Shown one piece after another: positions 1-5,626 of a stretch of 7,289 nt of DNA. The number at the start of each line of letters is the position of its first letter. The stretch's first letter is position 1. The notes beneath the pieces are model-generated. The model worked only from the letters and a program-made list of their open reading frames with translations. It searched no databases and had not been told where the DNA came from. The DNA lies in contig CAJXTO010000072.1 in NCBI GenBank assembly GCA_913061245.1, positions 1-7,289 of the forward strand. The letters run 5' to 3'. The position numbers and the translations under genes were made by a program. This DNA comes from an uncultured Oceanospirillales bacterium. GTDB lineage: Bacteria > Pseudomonadota > Gammaproteobacteria > Pseudomonadales > Litorivicinaceae.

Positions 1-1586
1 GGTCCTTCAAAAACGGCAATCGCAATAATTCGGTTACCTTGGGCGGCGAGTTTCTCGAGCTCACCTTCCCAAAACGATCGATCAATGGGCTCAAGGCCAT
101 CGGCTGTCTGAACTTGCTCACACATCCCAACGATGCGTTCAGGGGCACCCTTAACAAAGGTGACAGCGGAATCGGCGATCTCATGGCGTGTGGCCATAAA
201 TTTATGTGCTGAATCAAAGGGAATGTCGTCTACTCGGGGCTCGAGTTGACGTAAATGCATTGGATCAAGATCGGCTTTCATTGCCACGGATAAAAGGGCC
301 GCTTCCATCGGATTACCTTCGACAACCCAACGGCTTTCATCTTCTCTGAGCTCAGCATCATTATTAAGTATTCCAGCCTTTAATAGGCTCGATAACGTGT
401 GGTGCTGGGCTACATCGACAGTCTGCCCGTCCAACTGAATCGAGCCTTTGGGGGTGTATCCGCTTCCTGTGACTGTGTAGTGATGATCCTGTGTCACGAT
501 ATTCTGCACCATCATCTCATTACAGGTCAGGGTGCCTGTTTTGTCTGAGCAGATGACAGTGACAGACCCGAGTGTTTCAACAGCTGGCAGTCGACGAATA
601 ATGGCGTTCTTGCTCGCCATTTGTTGGACGCCGATGGCAAGAGTGATGGTCATAATGGCTGGGAGTCCTTCCGGAATAGCAGCCACAGCTAGACCAACGA
701 CAGCCAAAAACGCATCGGTGAGAGCGTAGTCTTGAATCACCGTTGCAAACCCAAATGCGATCGCACTCACGGCCAAAATAAACCAGGTCAGCTGCTCAGC
801 AAACTGATCCATCTGACGTACGAGTGGTGTTTTTAGGGTCTCAACTTGATTGATTAAGGTGCTGATCTTGCCAAGCTCTGTATTGGCTCCTGTCTCGACG
901 ACAACGCCAAGTCCTTGGCCGGTAGACACGAATGTTCCCCAAAATGCCATGGATCGACGATCACCGAGCGCTGCATCAATTGGGTTGGCGCTTGTCTCTT
1001 TAGTTACAACCATCGACTCGCCAGTGAGTAACGCATCATCGATTTGTAGGTTGGATGTCTGAATCAGGCGTAGATCAGCTGGAACTCGGTCCCCAGCCTG
1101 AATGAATACCACATCACCAGGGACGATCTGAGTTGCATCAATATGCTGGCGATGTCCATGTCTGACGACGGTCGCCTCTGGGTCCACCATGTGACGAATA
1201 GAATCGAGTGCTTTCTCTGCTTTTCCTTCTTGGATTAATCCGATGACAGCATTGATTAAGACGACTGACAGAATCACCAGAGCATCCATGCTATGACCGA
1301 GGAGTGTGGTGATTAGCGCGGCAATTAATAGAACGTAAATTAAAACGTTCCGAAATTGGCTAACAATTTTTTCAAGCAGTGAGCGTTGATTGGTCTCTGG
1401 TAGGGCGTTTGGACCGTACTTGATTTGGCGGTTCGCTGCTTCCGTGTCAGAGAGGCCCTCAGGATGAGTGTGTAGGTGTTGTAATGTCTCTTCAGTCGTC
1501 AGAGCGTGCCAATTAGTTTTTGGCTCGTCTGTTGCGGCTGTGGTCTCCGACTGATTTCGTTTAAAAAGCGTATTTGGAAGATTCAT
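1..1586 (-). CDS. P-type cation-transporting ATPase, class II (Ca2+-ATPase-like), 3'-truncated by window edge
   Basis: This is the N-terminal part (528 complete codons) of an ion pump that uses ATP to move a cation across the inner membrane. What is seen by translating the minus strand: an N-terminal cation-ATPase domain (about 20-75), then TM1-2, the actuator-domain motif TGES (188-191), the M4 motif PEGLP (305-309) preceded by VAAI, the phosphorylation motif DKTGTLT with Asp348, and the nucleotide-domain motif KGAPE (479-483). The hinge GDGxND and M5-M10 should lie beyond position 1, since family members are about 850-920 residues. PEGLP with its Glu (306) is the form found in SERCA-like pumps, where that Glu binds Ca2+, so calcium is the likeliest substrate, but Na+ or Mn2+ pumps share these motifs. 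The start ATG (1584-1586) has only a weak upstream AGGGA, with an 11-base spacer. The gene diverges from the tRNA-Ser gene. Family is certain; the ion is inferred. Confidence 0.95.
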   Translation of the reverse strand, partial: MNLPNTLFKRNQSETTAATDEPKTNWHALTTEETLQHLHTHPEGLSDTEAANRQIKYGPNALPETNQRSLLEKIVSQFRNVLIYVLLIAALITTLLGHSMDALVILSVVLINAVIGLIQEGKAEKALDSIRHMVDPEATVVRHGHRQHIDATQIVPGDVVFIQAGDRVPADLRLIQTSNLQIDDALLTGESMVVTKETSANPIDAALGDRRSMAFWGTFVSTGQGLGVVVETGANTELGKISTLINQVETLKTPLVRQMDQFAEQLTWFILAVSAIAFGFATVIQDYALTDAFLAVVGLAVAAIPEGLPAIMTITLAIGVQQMASKNAIIRRLPAVETLGSVTVICSDKTGTLTCNEMMVQNIVTQDHHYTVTGSGYTPKGSIQLDGQTVDVAQHHTLSSLLKAGILNNDAELREDESRWVVEGNPMEAALLSVAMKADLDPMHLRQLEPRVDDIPFDSAHKFMATRHEIADSAVTFVKGAPERIVGMCEQVQTADGLEPIDRSFWEGELEKLAAQGNRIIAIAVFEG

Positions 1587-1689
1587 CGTGCACTCGTCCC
1601 TGTTGAGGGCATAAAGGTATCAGGGAATTGTTGCGATGCAATAAAAAGGGTTCGTTTTGGTTCAATTTAGCGGAAGCGTGTCGGAGTAG

Positions 1690-1718
1690 TTGAATCCGTT
1701 TAGCGAATCACCTAATAT
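1690..1718 (+). promoter_or_regulatory. sigma70-type promoter of tRNA-Ser
   Basis: TTGAAT (1690-1695) and TAATAT (1713-1718) are separated by exactly 17 bases. A GC-rich stretch, GCGCCCCC, follows, resembling the discriminator of stringently controlled stable-RNA promoters. The predicted start is around 1725, about 20 bases before the mature tRNA. Stringent control is inferred from the discriminator only. Confidence 0.75.
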
Positions 1719-1727
1719 GCGCCCCCT

Positions 1728-1741
1728 ATCGCGATCGCGAT
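1728..1741. repeat. perfect 14-bp palindrome in the tRNA leader
   Basis: ATCGCGATCGCGAT is its own reverse complement and contains GCGATCGC. It lies between the predicted transcription start and the tRNA 5' end, so it would be transcribed into the leader that RNase P removes. As RNA it could fold only with an unfavourably tight loop, or pair between two molecules. As DNA it could be a symmetric protein-binding site. Its role is unknown. Confidence 0.6.
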
Positions 1742-1745
1742 CTGC

Positions 1746-1836
1746 GGAGAGGTGGCAGAGCGGTTGAATGCACCGGTCTTGAAAACCGGCATAGGTTAAT
1801 AGCCTATCCAGGGTTCGAATCCCTGCCTCTCCGCCA
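1746..1836 (+). tRNA. tRNA-Ser (anticodon UGA)
   Basis: A complete class II (long variable arm) tRNA that decodes UCN serine codons, mainly UCA and UCG. The acceptor stem GGAGAGG (1746-1752) pairs with CCTCTCC (1826-1832), followed by discriminator G and encoded CCA (1834-1836). The anticodon stem CCGGT/ACCGG encloses loop CTTGAAA with anticodon TGA at 1780-1782. The variable arm ATAGG...CCTAT is typical of serine tRNA. The T arm is CAGGG-TTCGAAT-CCCTG. All four arms are intact, so it should be functional. It stands alone on the plus strand between two minus-strand genes and has its own promoter. Confidence 0.97.
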
Positions 1837-1849
1837 TTTTATTCTTCCT

Positions 1850-1870
1850 ACCCATAATCAGATGGGTTTA
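1850..1870 (+). terminator. weak possible terminator of tRNA-Ser
   Basis: ACCCAT (1850-1855) and ATGGGT (1862-1867) form a 6-bp stem with a 6-base loop, 14 bases after the tRNA CCA. It is followed by only a short T run (TTTA). Position fits a tRNA terminator, but the U-tract is poor. On the minus strand it lacks a T-tract altogether. Confidence 0.35.
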
Positions 1871-1908
1871 CGTCTTTGTATCAATTGGATTCCCAACTGT
1901 TAAGCAGA

Positions 1909-2430
1909 CTATTTTTCAGGTTCAGGCGGTTTAGCGTCGCTTATTTTGCATGCAGCCGATGACTCTGTTTCATCTGAGACATAAAACATAAGGTTCAGTT
2001 CATCGCTTGGATCCAAGTGAGGTCCACAGCCGGAGCCTTTATTAATCAGGATGTCACGCTCTTTGAATTGATAGCTTTCATAGTAACAAGCGCCGGTTCC
2101 TTCACCGTAGATCTCTCCAGACGTTAGCTTCGTATATCGACGCGGGTTTTCAGTCCAGATTTCTAAACTGACTGGTTGATATCGGGGTTCTCTGACTGAG
2201 ACTTTGAGGCGATAAGTGGCTTGATTTGTAGAGCATGAATCAAAGCGAAGACCGGATTCATTAGTGCAGATCACGAATCCAGTTGGTGACAATTCACACA
2301 TCGGACCCCAGTATGCCGAGCCAATCGTTTTCGTCAGGTCAGGTGTATCTGAATTGAGGTAAAAATATGCACCTCCAGCACCTCCAGCTAAAACCAAAAC
2401 TCCGAGGATGCCCAATATAATTTTCTTCAT
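1909..2430 (-). CDS. hypothetical membrane-anchored, six-cysteine protein
   Basis: Not recognised. The 173-residue product starts with a short basic tip (MKK), then one Gly/Ala-rich hydrophobic segment (about 4-25). The rest is polar and should lie in the periplasm, either anchored or after signal cleavage. The outer domain has six cysteines (45, 55, 66, 115, 135, 161), an even number compatible with three disulfides, plus aromatic- and Ser/Thr-rich beta-type sequence and a proline/charged tail. The ATG at 2428-2430 is preferred because it gives a proper N-terminal signal anchor and has AAAGAG just upstream. The in-frame ATG at 2485-2487 would add 19 polar residues in front of the anchor and has no ribosome binding site. 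The gene is divergent from the secreted-protein gene at 2671. No enzymatic motif was seen. Confidence 0.75.
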   Translation of the reverse strand: MKKIILGILGVLVLAGGAGGAYFYLNSDTPDLTKTIGSAYWGPMCELSPTGFVICTNESGLRFDSCSTNQATYRLKVSVREPRYQPVSLEIWTENPRRYTKLTSGEIYGEGTGACYYESYQFKERDILINKGSGCGPHLDPSDELNLMFYVSDETESSAACKISDAKPPEPEK

Positions 2431-2459
2431 ATGCTCTTTGGAATGCTTGCTGTTGTAAC

Positions 2460-2477
2460 CGTCTTGTTCGCAAGACG
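2460..2477. repeat. inverted repeat, 7-bp stem with TTCG/CGAA loop
   Basis: CGTCTTG and CAAGACG flank TTCG on the plus strand (CGAA on the minus strand). It lies 30-47 bases upstream of the preferred start of the minus-strand gene at 2430, in its expected 5' leader or promoter. It may be a regulator site or a leader hairpin. There is no T-tract on either side, so it is not a standard terminator. Confidence 0.55.
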
Positions 2478-2512
2478 TATCGATCATCTAACTAGTTTAT
2501 CGGCCTCTATGA

Positions 2513-2541
2513 CGATAGCTTGATGCGCAATCGAGCTATTG
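2513..2541. repeat. 12-bp imperfect inverted repeat in divergent intergenic region
   Basis: CGATAGCTTGAT (2513-2524) and ATCGAGCTATTG (2530-2541) are reverse complements at 10 of 12 positions, with G-T wobbles at the other two, around the 5-base spacer GCGCA. It sits in the 240-bp region between the divergent genes starting at 2430 and 2671. It could be an operator shared by both genes or an RNA hairpin. No regulator is encoded alongside it. Confidence 0.55.
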
Positions 2542-2670
2542 GTGTCGATGCGTCGCGTTCGGACATAGACAGGGTGTTTGAATGGTTTAAAACAATCTTT
2601 TGAGTTGTCGCCCTTTCTATTTCGTTATTGTTTCCTATTATTTACAGATGCACTAATTGTGAGGCGCACC

Positions 2671-3063
2671 ATGACTATAAGAAACAGCATCATCTTCCTC
2701 CTCTGTACGTCGATTGCAGGCCTTGCCTCAGCACAGGGGTTGGTGTTGAGCTGTTCGGCAAAAGCAGTCTATGGTCGCTCCAATGATCTTTCGGTGTACG
2801 AGAGAGAAGGACACAGCCCGTCAATCGTCGTTGATTTAGCGGCCAATACAATTGCCTATGAATACAGCCGTGAGGGCCAAAGTTTTCAGTTTCTCTATCA
2901 AATTAACGAGCAAGTTGACGGTGTCCTCTGGGCATCTGAGCCAAGTGATACTGGAATTAAGAACCATCTCTCGTTTGACATGAATAGCCTAAAATTCTCA
3001 ACGAGCCATCTGAACGGCGGATTCAATACATTGAAGTTCGGGTCGTGCGCTAAGACCATTTGA
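2671..3063 (+). CDS. hypothetical secreted (periplasmic) two-cysteine protein
   Basis: Not recognised. The 130-residue product has a clear Sec signal peptide: MTIR, a hydrophobic core at about 7-18, and a likely signal peptidase I site after ASA (cut between 21 and 22). The mature part of about 109 residues has two cysteines, Cys28 near its start and Cys126 near its end, which could close the fold with one disulfide. The middle alternates polar and hydrophobic residues like a small beta-sandwich or barrel, but this is inference. The ATG at 2671 is chosen because GAGG lies 6 bases upstream and the signal peptide then begins correctly. A longer frame from a TTG at 2578 adds a non-signal-like extension. 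purT follows after 64 bases on the same strand. Confidence 0.75.
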   Translation: MTIRNSIIFLLCTSIAGLASAQGLVLSCSAKAVYGRSNDLSVYEREGHSPSIVVDLAANTIAYEYSREGQSFQFLYQINEQVDGVLWASEPSDTGIKNHLSFDMNSLKFSTSHLNGGFNTLKFGSCAKTI

Positions 3064-3127
3064 GGCTTGCTCTTTGCCTCGAGGCTTTGATCGCTTTTGT
3101 TTCATTTTTTATCGGTAGGAGATTTCA

Positions 3128-4321
3128 ATGAGCACTATTGGCACCCCCTTTACCAGCACAGCGAAACGCGCGTTGTTATGTGGATCGGGTGAACTGGGTA
3201 AAGAGGTTGTAATCGAGCTTCAGCGCTTGGGTGTTGAGGTGATTGCACTTGACTCCTATGCCAATGCGCCAGCAATGCAGGTTGCTGATCGGAGTCACGT
3301 ACTGAATATGCTCGATCCCGTCGCCTTGCGGTCGGTGATTGAGACTGAGAATCCGCATCTCATCATTCCTGAGGTTGAAGCGATCGCCACAGACACTTTG
3401 GTAGAGCTTGAGAATGAGGGATTTCGTGTCATTCCAACTGCTCGCGCGACCAAGTTAACGATGAACCGGAAGGGTATTCGTGAACTTGCAGCCAAAGAGC
3501 TTGGATTGAAAACCTCGAATTATTGGTTTGCTGACACACATCAGTCATACCTCGATGCGGTTGACGCTGTCGGCGTTCCGTTTGTCGTCAAGCCAATTAT
3601 GAGTAGTTCAGGAAAAGGGCAAAGCATCGTCCGAGATCTGAGTGAGGTCGAACCTGCGTGGGAGTACGCGCAAAGCGGTGGACGTACCAAAGATGTCAGT
3701 GAAGTCATCGTGGAATCACTGATTGATTTTGATTATGAGATCACGCTTCTGACAATTCGGCATAAAGATGGGGTGTCATTTTGTGACCCAATCGGGCACG
3801 TCCAAGAATCTGGAGATTATCAGCAGAGTTGGCAACCGCATCCAATGTCAGAGACGACATTAAAGGCAGCACAGCACATTGCTGAACAGGTGACCGGTGC
3901 TTTATGTGGTGATCACGGTCGCGGAATTTTTGGCGTCGAGCTGTTCATTAAGGGGGAGGACGTTTTCTTCAATGAGGTGTCTCCGCGCCCACATGACACG
4001 GGCCTCGTAACTCTCATCTCACAGGATTTGTCAGAGTTCGCATTGCATGTCCGTGCGATTCTTGATTTGCCGATCCCAAATATCGTCCAACATGGACCGA
4101 GTGCTTCGGCAGTGATTCTTCCAAGAGGTGATTCAGAGCAAACCGAGTTCTCGAACCTTGATCAGGCACTTGCCCAACCAGATACTCAAATGCGTTTGTT
4201 TGGGAAGCCAGTTATTAAGGGAAAACGCCGCATGGGTGTTGGCCTAGCACGGGGTGCAACTATTGACGAAGCATTAGATAAAGCAAAAGCAGTTGCAGAC
4301 GCAGTCGTGGTGAAATTTTAG
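3128..4321 (+). CDS. purT: formate-dependent phosphoribosylglycinamide formyltransferase (GAR transformylase 2)
   Basis: PurT makes formyl-GAR from GAR, formate and ATP, via formyl phosphate. This is the third step of purine synthesis, and PurT is the folate-independent alternative to PurN. The 397-residue product is full length (E. coli PurT is 392) and can be aligned by eye over its whole length. It has an N-terminal GAR-binding domain with GSGELGKE (19-26), DSYANAPAM and EVEAIATD. It has an ATP-grasp domain with RATKLTMNR, the glycine-rich loop SSSGKGQ (159-165), FGVELF with Glu271, and NEVSPRPHDTG with Glu283; these two Glu are expected Mg2+/ATP ligands. The C-terminal domain carries MRLFGKP. 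Residues about 260-266 (CGDHGRG) are some three residues longer than in E. coli. The start has a clear TAGGAGA six bases upstream. The enzyme is cytosolic. No clear PurR box was seen upstream. Confidence 0.97.
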   Translation: MSTIGTPFTSTAKRALLCGSGELGKEVVIELQRLGVEVIALDSYANAPAMQVADRSHVLNMLDPVALRSVIETENPHLIIPEVEAIATDTLVELENEGFRVIPTARATKLTMNRKGIRELAAKELGLKTSNYWFADTHQSYLDAVDAVGVPFVVKPIMSSSGKGQSIVRDLSEVEPAWEYAQSGGRTKDVSEVIVESLIDFDYEITLLTIRHKDGVSFCDPIGHVQESGDYQQSWQPHPMSETTLKAAQHIAEQVTGALCGDHGRGIFGVELFIKGEDVFFNEVSPRPHDTGLVTLISQDLSEFALHVRAILDLPIPNIVQHGPSASAVILPRGDSEQTEFSNLDQALAQPDTQMRLFGKPVIKGKRRMGVGLARGATIDEALDKAKAVADAVVVKF

Positions 4322-4341
4322 CGACGCGTGAGTATTTGGTG

Positions 4342-4758
4342 CTACACGCCCCAAGGATTGATGACTTGGGTCTGCGTTGCCAGAAAGGGATCAGTGTCTC
4401 GGCTTGCCACGATGCAATTGTGAGCTTTTGCAATTGCGCTGATATAACCATCGGCCATCGAAGGTGCATATCCTTGTAGACGGGCATTTGCCATGAGTGA
4501 ACCATAGTGATGAGCCGCCACGTGGTCGAACGGTAGAATTCGACCAGAAAAAAGTTGAATGGCACGCCGGATCATCTCTTGAAGTGAGGTTTTGCGTTGG
4601 CTATCTGGTAACGTTGCGACACCAAGAGATAGTTCGGCGACTGTGGTTGAAGATAGAAATAGCGTGCTCTCTTGTTGCGAATTAATCCATTCGACAACGC
4701 GCGGTTCCGGGTGTCGTTTCATGGTTTCAGAGATTACATTCGTGTCTAAGATGATCAT
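4342..4758 (-). CDS. fitB: PIN-domain ribonuclease toxin, FitB/VapC family
   Basis: A 138-residue PIN-domain protein, the toxin of a type II toxin-antitoxin pair. Family toxins are Mg2+-dependent ribonucleases that cut RNA unless bound by their antitoxin. The acidic active-site residues are all present: Asp5 in ILDTNV, Glu42 in VAELSLG, Asp103 in MADGYISAIA and Asp121 in ASRDTDPF. The spacing matches FitB of Neisseria closely, as does the length (about 139). The ATG at 4756-4758 directly follows the antitoxin stop (TAAATG on the minus strand), so translation is coupled and antitoxin is made first. The gene ends 20 bases from the convergent purT end, with no visible terminator between. The toxin looks intact; its RNA target cannot be told from sequence. 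Confidence 0.9.
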   Translation of the reverse strand: MIILDTNVISETMKRHPEPRVVEWINSQQESTLFLSSTTVAELSLGVATLPDSQRKTSLQEMIRRAIQLFSGRILPFDHVAAHHYGSLMANARLQGYAPSMADGYISAIAKAHNCIVASRDTDPFLATQTQVINPWGV

Positions 4759-5013
4759 TTAGTTAAATCGCATTGGGTTAGCAGGGCTCGTGTCACGCGT
4801 ATCCTCGAACAACCGTTCTTCATCGCTCGTTAACTGATATTCCGAAGAAATCTCGGTTAGCGCATCTCCAAGACGACGACGGTCGACTGGAAACATTTCA
4901 CTTTGCAGGATTTGTCTGACTTCTTCTTCAACGCTTCGCCCATTAGCTTGTGCGCGCTGCTTCAGTGCCCGATGCGTTTCATCTGGAATGCGGCGGATTG
5001 TGAGCATGGCCAT
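4759..5013 (-). CDS. fitA: ribbon-helix-helix antitoxin, FitA/VapB family
   Basis: Antitoxin and autorepressor partner of the PIN toxin just downstream. The 84-residue form has an N-terminal ribbon-helix-helix DNA-binding domain (about 2-40: LTIRRIPDETHRALKQRA, then NGRSVEEEVRQIL). It has a C-terminal toxin-binding tail with RD at 73-74 and prolines at 77 and 80; in FitA-type proteins an Arg in this tail plugs the toxin active site. The ATG at 5011-5013 is chosen because FitA homologues begin right before this strand. Upstream it has AGAAGAGAG with a spacer of about 9. An in-frame ATG at 5064 has a better-placed GGAG and would add 17 residues, so the longer form is a real alternative. ATG at 5007 is a third option. 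Confidence 0.85.
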   Translation of the reverse strand: MAMLTIRRIPDETHRALKQRAQANGRSVEEEVRQILQSEMFPVDRRRLGDALTEISSEYQLTSDEERLFEDTRDTSPANPMRFN

Positions 5014-5039
5014 GAGTTGTTGCTCTCTTCTAACGATAT

Positions 5040-5063
5040 ATGCATGCACTTTATTATTTTGCA
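5040..5063 (-). promoter_or_regulatory. candidate FitA-type operator
   Basis: On the minus strand ATGCA and TGCAT are separated by 11 bases of AT-rich sequence (AAATAATAAAG). The right half is part of the 8-bp palindrome TGCATGCA (5041-5048). It lies 27-50 bases upstream of the preferred antitoxin start. Ribbon-helix-helix antitoxins repress their operon by binding paired half-sites, so this is the best visible operator. The assignment is by position and symmetry only. Confidence 0.4.
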
Positions 5064-5179
5064 TTCATTTTCTCCAGCCTTTAACAACCACGTTTAAACT
5101 GAGCATAGCCAGTGAAAAAGCAAATGCATGGACTGAGTGATTAAATAGAGTCATCTTGCCTGGTTTTGGTGCGGTTATT

Positions 5180-5193
5180 AGGAGAGGAAGGAG
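5180..5193 (+). promoter_or_regulatory. very strong ribosome binding site of the 40-codon gene
   Basis: AGGAGAGGAAGGAG contains two consecutive Shine-Dalgarno sequences. The second (AGGAG) ends 7 bases before the ATG at 5201. This is stronger than the site of any large gene in the window and is the main reason for calling the small gene. Confidence 0.75.
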
Positions 5194-5200
5194 TTCTGTG

Positions 5201-5323
5201 ATGGATTTATCGGTATCAGAAATCGTCGTGCTTGGCGTTGGCTCATTTATTGTTGTTTTTGCGTTAAAAGCATATTTCCTCCAGCGCTTTTTAAGGAAAA
5301 AGCTGGCGGAAAAATCGGAATAA
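5201..5323 (+). CDS. 40-residue single-span membrane microprotein, unrecognised
   Basis: Not recognised as a family. The product is MDLSVSE, a hydrophobic span (about 7-28, VVLGVGSFIVVFALKAYF), then a basic tail (QRFLRKKLAEKSE). The positive tail predicts an N-out, C-in inner-membrane orientation. Coding status rests on the very strong ribosome binding site at 5180-5193, the coherent membrane-protein composition and the fit between neighbours. A GTG directly before the ATG is an alternative start. It converges with the 26-codon gene at 5383-5463. Small size and hydrophobicity would fit a regulator of a membrane complex, a respiratory or transport accessory subunit, or a type I toxin; none can be chosen from sequence. 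Confidence 0.65.
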   Translation: MDLSVSEIVVLGVGSFIVVFALKAYFLQRFLRKKLAEKSE

Positions 5324-5327
5324 AAAA

Positions 5328-5347
5328 ATCCCCGACTGATCGGGGAT
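5328..5347 (-). terminator. rho-independent terminator, active on the minus strand
   Basis: ATCCCCGA (5328-5335) pairs with TCGGGGAT (5340-5347) around CTGA. Read on the minus strand this 8-bp GC-rich stem is followed at once by seven T (5327-5321), the standard form. On the plus strand the stem is followed by AAGAGCC, so it should not terminate well there. It therefore marks the end of a minus-strand transcript from the right, most simply that of the 26-codon gene. Confidence 0.85.
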
Positions 5348-5349
5348 AA

Positions 5350-5368
5350 GAGCCTTCAAAATTGGCTC
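5350..5368. repeat. second hairpin next to the terminator
   Basis: GAGCC (5350-5354) and GGCTC (5364-5368) flank a 9-base loop, two bases from the terminator stem. On the minus-strand transcript it would fold just before the terminator hairpin, in the short 3' untranslated region of the 26-codon gene. Confidence 0.5.
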
Positions 5369-5382
5369 ATCGGAGTGTCCAC

Positions 5383-5463
5383 TTAGGGCAACTGTAGATT
5401 GATGACCAGGGCGCTGGCGATCAAACAAATTCCAAACATAATTCGGCTTAATTCGTCAGTCAT
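5383..5463 (-). CDS. 26-residue single-span membrane microprotein, unrecognised
   Basis: Not recognised. The product is MTDELSR, then a hydrophobic span (about 8-24, IMFGICLIASALVINLQ), ending LP. Three facts support a real gene: the ribosome binding site AGGAGAGGA (5479-5471) 7 bases before the ATG, a canonical minus-strand terminator about 36 bases after the stop, and a hydrophobic core with acidic tip like known micro membrane proteins. It converges with the 40-codon gene, and no larger minus-strand gene lies to the right that could use the terminator. At 26 residues it falls below normal gene-finder limits. It could be a membrane regulator or type I toxin-like peptide, but this is open. 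Confidence 0.6.
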   Translation of the reverse strand: MTDELSRIMFGICLIASALVINLQLP

Positions 5464-5626
5464 CGTTCAGTCCTCTCCTGATTGCGATGTGTAAAGTATC
5501 GACAAACACAATGGAGGAATCTTGGAGAGGTGAGGGTTTATTGGTGAATCTTTTTGAATCAGTCCGCTTGGTTAACTTAAATTTGAACGCATTGTGTAGA
5601 GCAACGAATTCAGGAAATGAGTCGCG
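5464..5626. other. intergenic region upstream of the 26-codon gene and the sodium channel gene
   Basis: This 163-bp divergent spacer holds the ribosome binding site of the minus-strand micro-gene (5471-5479) and a candidate plus-strand promoter at 5554-5582. Otherwise it is AT-rich with no coding sign. A long minus-strand open frame crossing it lacks a good start context and overlaps the channel gene. Confidence 0.5.
5554..5582 (+). promoter_or_regulatory. candidate promoter of the sodium channel operon
   Basis: TTGAAT (5554-5559), a 17-base spacer and TTAAAT (5577-5582). The -35 and spacing equal those of the tRNA-Ser promoter, but the -10 lacks the conserved second-position A, so activity may be modest or activator-dependent. 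The leader would be about 40 bases. Confidence 0.4.

Noticed and set aside
532..1062. Two plus-strand open frames (532-729 and 850-1062)
   Set aside because: They lie inside the P-type ATPase gene on the opposite strand, which has all expected motifs in its own frame. They have no ribosome binding sites and low-complexity translations.
1731..1738. GCGATCGC as a sign of cyanobacterial origin (HIP1-like octamer)
   Set aside because: I noticed only this one copy in the window, whereas the octamer is highly repeated in those cyanobacteria that have it. PurT, HugZ and promoter style point to Gammaproteobacteria.
2578..2670. Upstream TTG start extending the secreted protein by 31 residues
   Set aside because: The extension would place non-signal sequence in front of a clear signal peptide, whereas the ATG at 2671 has GAGG at good distance.
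2671..2710. Lipoprotein lipobox at FLLC (Cys12) of the secreted protein
   Set aside because: The cysteine is in the middle of the hydrophobic core, too close to the N terminus, and a standard ASA signal peptidase I site follows it.
3062..3085. GAGGC/GCCTC/GAGGC repeats after the secreted-protein gene as a terminator
   Set aside because: The 5-bp stem with 9-base loop is not directly followed by a T-tract; the T-rich run comes about 20 bases later.
3087..3115. Possible purT promoter TTGATC with TATCGG
   Set aside because: The -10 match is poor and the transcription start would fall inside the purT ribosome binding site, leaving no usable leader.
4342..5013. Toxin-antitoxin pair as the novel system
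   Set aside because: Catalytic residues, length and gene order match the known FitAB/VapBC type; it is accessory but not new.
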